Shown here: piece by piece, positions 1-5,121 of the stretch
Layout: each line of letters starts with the position of its first letter
Position numbering within the stretch: position 1 is the first letter of the stretch
Assembly (NCBI GenBank): GCA_937967875.1
Contig: CALBTQ010000752.1
Location: forward strand, 1-5,121
DNA length: 5,121 bases
Reading direction: 5' to 3'
Source: an uncultured Pseudomonadota bacterium
GTDB lineage: Bacteria > Lernaellota > Lernaellaia > Lernaellales > Lernaellaceae
The notes under the pieces: model-generated
What the model saw: only the letters and a program-made list of their open reading frames with translations
What the model was told of the DNA's origin: nothing
Databases searched by the model: none
Position numbers and translations under genes: made by a program

Positions 1-1
1 T

Positions 2-3000
2 AAATCCGTCCAGGGGAGCGCCGAGCTTCGCGGGATAATCGCGCAACTGCAACGGGTCGCCGGGGGGGCTTTGCCCGACGGCGTGGAAGTGCGCGTGCTC
101 TTCGAGGTCAACTTGCTCGATCCGGCGGCGGTCGCCAAGCGTGTGGAATTTTTGCGCAACCAGGTGAAAGCGCAGACCGAGACGGTGGCGGCGCTGACGA
201 AAGCGAAGCAGGAGGAAATCGCCGCCGCCGAAAAGGCGCCGGAAAAGCCGGCGGCCGCGGCGAAGGAGAAGACGCCGCCGGCGCCGACGCTGGCCGAGTT
301 GGAGCGCGACGCGGTCATCCTGCGCCATCAATGCAACGTGTTGCGCCTGGCTTTTCTGACGCAGCCGCCGGAGAAGATCGCCGCGTTGCTGGAGGCGGAG
401 GAAAAGAAAAAGCGCATCGACGAGGCGGAAGCGGCCGCGGAGCAGGCGCGGTTGGAAGCCGAGCTGAAAGAACGCGAGGCCGAGCAGGCGCAACAGGCGG
501 CGTTGGAGCAAGCGCGTCAGGCGGCTTCGGCGGCCGAAAAGTCCATCGCCATCGAGCGCGCGCGGGTCGAGGAAACGCGGGCCTTGTTGGCCGCATTGCA
601 TCGACGGTTTGCGGCCGCGCAACAACATTTCGCCGATCAGGCGCGAACCTCGCTGGAATTGCTGGAAAGCTATCAGCATCGGCTGAGCGGCGCCGTGGCC
701 GCGCATCCCGAAACCGACGCGCTGTACCGCGAGGTGCGGCGTTCATTGCGCAACTACCGGCTGGAATTGAAACAGGCGTTGCGTACGTTGCGGCTGCCCA
801 GCCAGGTCGGAGAGTACGAACCGGAGTTGAGTCTGGAGGATCCCACGCTGCAGAGCGCGCATAACGAGCGGGCGAATCTGCTCAAGGCGATCGCGGATAT
901 CCGGAGCGACGAAATAGGTTTGCGCACGCAGGAGATCGATTTGCGCGCGGCGCACCTCGAGGAATTTTACGGCGACGTCAAACGGCTCAACGACCTGCGT
1001 TTGCAGTTGATGCCTTTGCTGTCACCGCAACAATGGCAGATGTCGTTCGGACTGACGCAGGGCGGCGTCGGCGAGATCCTGTTCGAAATCGAAAATCTGC
1101 GGTTGATGTCCCAGGTGCACACGTATCATCGGCTGCGCTTGCTCACCGATTGGCGGGCGGTGATGCTGAACATGCTGACGCTCAGCAAAGCGGGCACCGG
1201 CCTGCTCAAGCTGCTCTTGGTGTTGATCGTTTTCATTTACTGGCGGCAACGATCGCTGCCGTTGTTGCAGCGGGCGCAGGCCGGCGTGCTGCGCGGCGGC
1301 GCCGACCGATTGCTGCGCATTGCCGCTCACCGTTGGCTGGGAATGATCATCGTGCTGGCCGACGATCTGGGGCTGCTGCTTTTCACCTATCTGGTTTTCT
1401 GGGTTGTGGGCGGGCGCACGGTGCCGGAGATCATGTTCATCCGCCTGTTCGCGTTGGCGTACGTCTGGTATCGCTTCAGCTTGTCGGTGTCGCTGTGGCT
1501 GGTGACCAGCGCGGTCACTTCGCAGCGCATCCGCGTTTCGAAGGAGTTGAGCGAGCGCATTATGCGGTCGTTCCGGCTGGTGGCGCGCTATGTGTTTCCG
1601 GTGATCGTCTTCCTGGCCCTTTCGCACCGCATGCTGGGGCTGGGGTATCTGCACCGGCTGGTCGTGTCGTTTTTCTGGCTGGGCGCGATTCCGCTCGCCG
1701 TGGTGCTGCTGCGCTGGTGGCGCGAACCGATCACCGCGGCGCATCTGCGCTATTTCCCCGAAAGCCGGTTGTCGGCCTTGCTGCGCGAGCAAAAAAGCAA
1801 GTGGCTGCTGCTGGTGACGATCCCGGCCGCGTTCGTCATGGTCGCCGGGCGCGGACTGCGCCATTACGCGGGCGATCTGCTCTCGCAGTTTCGCCATACG
1901 CGCAAGGCGCTGGCGTTCATCTTCCGCCGTCAGTTGGAGAAAAAGGCGGAAACCGTGGGGCATCAGGATGTGGCGCTGCACGAGTTGCCCGCCGCCTTGC
2001 GCGAGGCGTTCACCGAGGAGCCGGTCGCCGGAGCTCTGGCGATCGATTATTTTCCCTTGCAAGATCAGTTGCTGGCCCGCCTCGCCCAATGGCGCGAGGG
2101 CAAAGGCGGCTGTTCGGCTGCGCTGGTCGGGGCCGGCGGCGTGGGCAAGACCTCGTGGCTCAGGCGTCTGCGCGAACGCGTGGTGGACATGAACGTGACG
2201 CTGGCGGAGATCGACGAGGACATTCACAGCGAACAATTCGCCTGTCGGCATCTGTGCCAGTTGCTCGGCCTGGAGCCGGTCGACACGCCTGAGCAGGTGC
2301 GCGCCGCCTTGCTGGCCGGGCCGCCGCGGTTGATCGTGTTGGACGAGTGCGAGAACTTCGTGCTGCGCGCGGTGAACGGCCTGACCGGCTTCAACGCTTT
2401 CGGCGAAATCGTCGGTCGCACGGTGCCGCACATCGCCTGGGTGTGTTCGTTCTCCAAGTACGTGTGGGAGTTCGTCGACAGCGCCCGTCTGGCGCGCAAC
2501 ATCTTCAGCGACGTATACGAAATGCGTCCGTGGGACGAAAAGGCGATCGACCGCCTGCTGACCGACCGCATGGGGCGCAGCGCGGTGCATGTCTCCTATG
2601 ACGATCTGATCATCGATCGCGTCGACGGCACGCAGTTCGCCAGCGAGGTGATCCGCACCGGCGAGCGCTACCGGCAGTTGCTCTGGGATTATGCCGACGG
2701 CCTGCCGCGCATGGCGCTGCATTTCTGGTTGCGTTCGCTGGCGCCGGCGGGCGACGACGGCGTCAAGGTGCGCCTGTTCGCCGATCCGGACGCGGGCATT
2801 CTGGAAAAGCTGAACGAGCCGAGCCGCTTTTTGCTCGCGGCGGTGGTGACGCACGGCAACCTGACCGTGCCCGACGCGGCGCGCGTGCTCAACTATCCGC
2901 CGGGCACCTGTGAGCTGCTGTTCATTTCACTGGCGGCGCGGGGCATTTTACGCGACGACGGCGGGCGCTACCGCGTGTCGTCGTTCTGGGATCGGGCGGT

Positions 3001-3040
3001 CAATCGCTATTTGAAACGCAAAAACTTGTTGTATTCGTAA
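2..3040 (+). CDS. Membrane-anchored P-loop (AAA/STAND-like) ATPase with MscK-like coiled-coil N-terminus; 5' end missing
   Basis: The frame is open and protein-like from base 2, so the start lies upstream. The TTG at 71 has no proper Shine-Dalgarno sequence and is not a convincing start. There are 1012 visible residues. Residues 1-395 are charged and helical, with a Lys/Pro/Ala linker (about 71-100) and a long Ala/Glu/Arg helix (about 120-185). This resembles the periplasmic part of MscK/MscM-type channels. Hydrophobic blocks follow at about 398-414, 444-471, 477-505, 530-546, 552-574 and 600-618. The rest should be cytoplasmic. Walker A is GAGGVGKT (710-717), Walker B is LIVLDE (D781, E782), and a sensor-1-like Ser lies in WVCSFSKY (816 or 818). 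A block LLWDYADGLPRMALHFW follows at about 892, then a winged-helix-like tail (939-1012). No MscS pore domain is present; it is encoded by the next gene. Inferred role: ATP-dependent regulator or gating partner of that channel. ATPase fold and membrane location are well supported; I cannot name the family, and the function is inferred. Confidence 0.85.
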   Translation, partial: KSVQGSAELRGIIAQLQRVAGGALPDGVEVRVLFEVNLLDPAAVAKRVEFLRNQVKAQTETVAALTKAKQEEIAAAEKAPEKPAAAAKEKTPPAPTLAELERDAVILRHQCNVLRLAFLTQPPEKIAALLEAEEKKKRIDEAEAAAEQARLEAELKEREAEQAQQAALEQARQAASAAEKSIAIERARVEETRALLAALHRRFAAAQQHFADQARTSLELLESYQHRLSGAVAAHPETDALYREVRRSLRNYRLELKQALRTLRLPSQVGEYEPELSLEDPTLQSAHNERANLLKAIADIRSDEIGLRTQEIDLRAAHLEEFYGDVKRLNDLRLQLMPLLSPQQWQMSFGLTQGGVGEILFEIENLRLMSQVHTYHRLRLLTDWRAVMLNMLTLSKAGTGLLKLLLVLIVFIYWRQRSLPLLQRAQAGVLRGGADRLLRIAAHRWLGMIIVLADDLGLLLFTYLVFWVVGGRTVPEIMFIRLFALAYVWYRFSLSVSLWLVTSAVTSQRIRVSKELSERIMRSFRLVARYVFPVIVFLALSHRMLGLGYLHRLVVSFFWLGAIPLAVVLLRWWREPITAAHLRYFPESRLSALLREQKSKWLLLVTIPAAFVMVAGRGLRHYAGDLLSQFRHTRKALAFIFRRQLEKKAETVGHQDVALHELPAALREAFTEEPVAGALAIDYFPLQDQLLARLAQWREGKGGCSAALVGAGGVGKTSWLRRLRERVVDMNVTLAEIDEDIHSEQFACRHLCQLLGLEPVDTPEQVRAALLAGPPRLIVLDECENFVLRAVNGLTGFNAFGEIVGRTVPHIAWVCSFSKYVWEFVDSARLARNIFSDVYEMRPWDEKAIDRLLTDRMGRSAVHVSYDDLIIDRVDGTQFASEVIRTGERYRQLLWDYADGLPRMALHFWLRSLAPAGDDGVKVRLFADPDAGILEKLNEPSRFLLAAVVTHGNLTVPDAARVLNYPPGTCELLFISLAARGILRDDGGRYRVSSFWDRAVNRYLKRKNLLYS
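200..620 (+). other. Region encoding Ala/Glu/Lys/Arg-rich linker and long coiled coil
   Basis: This part of the first gene encodes a Pro/Ala/Lys-rich linker (about 235-290). A long stretch almost free of Gly and Pro, rich in Ala, Glu, Gln, Lys and Arg (about 385-600), follows it. The pattern is typical of a coiled coil or single charged helix. Such regions form the periplasmic stalk of large MscS-family proteins, so this is probably an extended spacer or sensor between the inner membrane and the cell envelope. The low complexity means that sequence similarity here is weak evidence of homology. The window does not show whether it is really exported, because any signal peptide would be upstream. 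Confidence 0.7.
2129..2347 (+). other. Nucleotide-binding core of the ATPase (Walker A to Walker B)
   Basis: The Walker A codons GAGGVGKT are at 2129-2152, with the phosphate-contacting Lys at 2147-2149 and Thr at 2150-2152. A hydrophobic Walker B strand LIVL followed by Asp-Glu lies at 2330-2347, about 65 residues later. The DE pair supplies the Mg2+-binding Asp and the usual catalytic Glu of ASCE-class (AAA/STAND) ATPases. All key residues are intact, so the domain should bind and probably hydrolyse ATP. The following segment WVCSFSKY (about 2438-2461) fits strand 4 with a polar sensor-1 residue. Confidence 0.85.
2816..3037 (+). other. C-terminal winged-helix-like domain of the ATPase
   Basis: The last 74 residues show a helix with LLAAVV, a LTVPDAARVL helix, a CELLFISLAARGIL helix and a beta hairpin DDGGRYRVSS. 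A basic tail VNRYLKRKNLLY ends the protein. This order (helix, helix-turn-helix, wing) is that of the winged-helix lids found after many STAND and Orc/Cdc6-type ATPase cores. In a membrane-bound protein it more likely serves autoinhibition or partner contact than DNA binding. The assignment rests on pattern only. Confidence 0.55.
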
Positions 3041-3050
3041 GGTCGCAAGC

Positions 3051-3057
3051 GGAGAAG
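3051..3057 (+). promoter_or_regulatory. Shine-Dalgarno site for the MscS gene
   Basis: GGAGAAG lies in the 21-base gap after the ATPase gene. GGAGA ends six bases before the ATG at 3062. It fixes that ATG as the start and shows that the channel is translated separately rather than being a frameshifted tail of the large upstream protein. Confidence 0.75.
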
Positions 3058-3061
3058 AACC

Positions 3062-3904
3062 ATGGGCGAAGCAACGCAAATTGTCCAATTCGTACGGGTC
3101 GGCGGGCTGCTGACGTCGCTGCTGCTGTTCGTCGCCACCTGGCTGCTCAGCCAATTGCTGCGCGGCTTTTTCGAGCGCCTGGGCAATCGCTTCACCGAGC
3201 GGCGGTTGCTGATTCAGCAGATCGGCACGTTCATCCGTTTCTTCATGTACATCTTCGTGTTCATCGTGGCGGTCCTGCTGTCTTTTCATATGTCCAACGA
3301 GCTGCTGCTGGCGCTGGGCGGCACGATCGCGGTGACCGCCGGCTTCGCGCTCAAGGATCTGGCCGCGTCGATCATCGCGGGCATGACGATCCTCATCGAC
3401 CGGCCGTTTCAGGTCGGCGACCGCGTGACCTTTCAGGGCACATACGGCGAGATCACCAGCATGGGCCTGCGCTCGGTGCGCCTGGTGACGCTCGACGACA
3501 ACCTGGTGACGATTCCCAACAACATGTTTCTTACCGAGATCGTCGCCAGCGGCAACGCCGGCGCGCTGGACATGCTGATCCAGATGGATTTTTTCATCGG
3601 CGCCGACCAGGATCCGGCGACAGCCAAGCAGATCGTCGCCGACGCGATCACCACCAACCGGTATGCCTATCTGAAAAAGCCGTGGACGGTGCTGGTCAAC
3701 CAGGTGATCCACGAAAACTACTTCGCCATCCGCCTGCGGGCGAAGGTCTACGTGCTGGACGTGCGCTACGAGAAGGCGCTGGAGACCGACGTGACCGAGC
3801 GCGTACTGGCCGGATTCGCCGACGCGAACATCCGTCCGCCGGCGATTTTGCATCGCGACGCGCAGGGGCGGCAATGGACCGAAGCGCCCGGTGCGCAGGG
3901 GTGA
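3062..3904 (+). CDS. MscS-family small-conductance mechanosensitive ion channel
   Basis: A complete 280-residue inner-membrane channel subunit, close to the 286 aa of E. coli MscS. Family members form heptamers that open under membrane tension and release solutes on hypo-osmotic shock. Three transmembrane segments are visible: TM1 about 11-33, TM2 about 51-73 and pore-lining TM3 about 80-112 (GGTIAVTAGFALKDLAASII). The hallmark beta domain follows: DRPFQVGDRV (113-122), YGEITSMGLRSVRL (128-141) and the PNN motif (152-154). The alpha/beta vestibule domain runs to the end. Aligned by eye to E. coli MscS, gate residues Leu105 and Leu109 correspond to Val91 and Phe95, and Gln112-Gly113 to Lys98-Asp99. 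GF-L-type pore helices also occur in MscK-like homologues. Start: ATG with a good Shine-Dalgarno. It lies 21 bases after the ATPase gene and 4 bases before the K+ channel, so it is probably part of one operon. The family is certain; the gene name is left blank because it is not an orthologue I can identify. Confidence 0.95.
   Translation: MGEATQIVQFVRVGGLLTSLLLFVATWLLSQLLRGFFERLGNRFTERRLLIQQIGTFIRFFMYIFVFIVAVLLSFHMSNELLLALGGTIAVTAGFALKDLAASIIAGMTILIDRPFQVGDRVTFQGTYGEITSMGLRSVRLVTLDDNLVTIPNNMFLTEIVASGNAGALDMLIQMDFFIGADQDPATAKQIVADAITTNRYAYLKKPWTVLVNQVIHENYFAIRLRAKVYVLDVRYEKALETDVTERVLAGFADANIRPPAILHRDAQGRQWTEAPGAQG
3897..3901 (+). promoter_or_regulatory. Shine-Dalgarno site for the K+ channel gene, inside the MscS 3' end
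   Basis: AGGGG ends seven bases before the ATG at 3909 and overlaps the last codons of the MscS gene. It supports ATG 3909 rather than the in-frame GTG at 3891, which would add six residues and overlap the MscS gene. The tight spacing suggests translational coupling. Confidence 0.65.
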
Positions 3905-3908
3905 GGCG

Positions 3909-4784
<876 letters not shown>

Positions 4785-5120
4785 TCAGAAATCGATCACA
4801 ATTTTTATGAAGTTGAACCGGTGCAGCAGATCCAGCCCGCTCACGACCGTGTCGCCGGGTTCGACCTGCTCCTGGTTGACGGGCGTTTCCAGCTCATAGG
4901 TGATCGGATAGGAAAACTCTTCTTGCGCCTCGACGATTTGCGCGTGCGGATCGCGCGTGAAGGGCAGCGAACCGATGCGCAACTCGATGCGCAGTCGTTT
5001 GGTCTTCCACGTGTACAAACGGGTACCGCCCGGTTTGGCGCTGCCCGGACCGTATTCGGGCGGGGGCGTGTAACGGCTAAGCGCATCCAGCGGTGATTCC
5101 TCGGGAGGCGGCGGTTTGAG
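4785..5120 (-). CDS. Unrecognised protein, C-terminal part only (5' end beyond window)
   Basis: On the - strand the frame is open from the right edge to a TGA at 4787-4785, giving the last 111 residues of a longer protein. The TTG at 5018 is an internal Leu codon rather than a start, because coding-like sequence continues upstream of it. The visible part begins with a Pro-rich, probably unstructured stretch (PPPPEES, then TPPPEYGPG). A roughly 75-residue domain of alternating polar and hydrophobic residues follows (RLRIELRIG, EEFSYPITYELETP, NFIKIVIDF), which suggests a beta-rich fold. No catalytic motif, membrane helix or known domain is recognisable. It converges on the K+ channel gene with no gap between the stop codons, so it belongs to a different transcription unit. 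No function is proposed. Confidence 0.65.
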   Translation of the reverse strand, partial: LKPPPPEESPLDALSRYTPPPEYGPGSAKPGGTRLYTWKTKRLRIELRIGSLPFTRDPHAQIVEAQEEFSYPITYELETPVNQEQVEPGDTVVSGLDLLHRFNFIKIVIDF

Positions 5121-5121
5121 G

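Noticed and set aside
71..73. TTG as the start of the large ATPase gene
   Set aside because: The frame stays open to the left edge with protein-like sequence. The G-run just upstream sits too close to be a normal Shine-Dalgarno. The gene is more likely truncated by the window.
1033..2292. 419-codon open frame on the + strand in a second frame of the ATPase gene
   Set aside because: Ala/Arg/Gly-rich composition without motifs, lying entirely inside the real gene; a GC-rich shadow frame.
1022..2854. 610-codon open frame on the - strand opposite the ATPase gene
   Set aside because: Its product is rich in Gln, His and Arg with no domain or hydrophobic pattern, as expected for the antisense of a GC-rich gene. 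The + strand frame has clear Walker motifs and membrane helices.
3038..3062. Frameshift splitting an ancestral ATPase-MscS fusion
   Set aside because: The upstream gene ends with a natural basic tail and stop. The MscS gene has its own Shine-Dalgarno and ATG and an intact TM1, so two separate genes are the simpler reading.
3891..3908. GTG at 3891 as the K+ channel start
   Set aside because: It would overlap the MscS gene by 14 bases and place the AGGGG Shine-Dalgarno inside the coding region. ATG 3909 is correctly spaced from that site.

Overview
This GC-rich window (roughly two-thirds G+C) is almost completely coding. It holds three genes on the + strand that look like one operon, plus the 3' end of a convergent gene on the - strand. 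No RNA gene, mobile element or CRISPR array is visible. The large Ala/Glu-rich coiled-coil region followed by membrane segments, and the MscK-like flavour of the channel genes, suggest a Gram-negative, two-membrane bacterium with a high-GC genome. A Myxococcota/Desulfobacterota-like ('deltaproteobacterial') origin is my guess. Nothing in the window fixes the taxonomy.

Layout. (1) From position 2, cut by the left edge, to 3040 (+): a very large membrane protein, 1012 residues visible. It has a charged, helical, probably periplasmic N-terminal half, about six hydrophobic blocks, and a cytoplasmic P-loop ATPase with clear Walker A and Walker B motifs. It ends in a winged-helix-like tail. (2) 3062-3904 (+): a complete MscS-family mechanosensitive channel subunit of 280 aa, 21 bases downstream and with its own Shine-Dalgarno sequence. 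(3) 3909-4784 (+): a complete six-helix Kv-type potassium channel of 291 aa, starting 4 bases after the MscS stop. It has five basic residues spaced every third position in S4, a TVGYGD filter and a C-terminal four-cysteine zinc ribbon. (4) 4785 to the right edge (-): the C-terminal 111 residues of an unrecognised protein. Its stop codon directly abuts that of the K+ channel.

How they may work together (inference). The first gene has the plan of an MscK/MscM-type giant channel, with a periplasmic coiled-coil domain followed by extra transmembrane helices. Where those proteins carry the MscS pore, this one carries an ATPase, and the MscS pore is encoded separately by the next gene. This suggests an ATP-regulated mechanosensitive channel whose regulatory half and pore half are separate subunits, co-expressed with a voltage-gated K+ channel. 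A role in osmotic or turgor and membrane-potential control is most likely. A role as a stress- or phage-triggered membrane effector is possible but has no direct support here.
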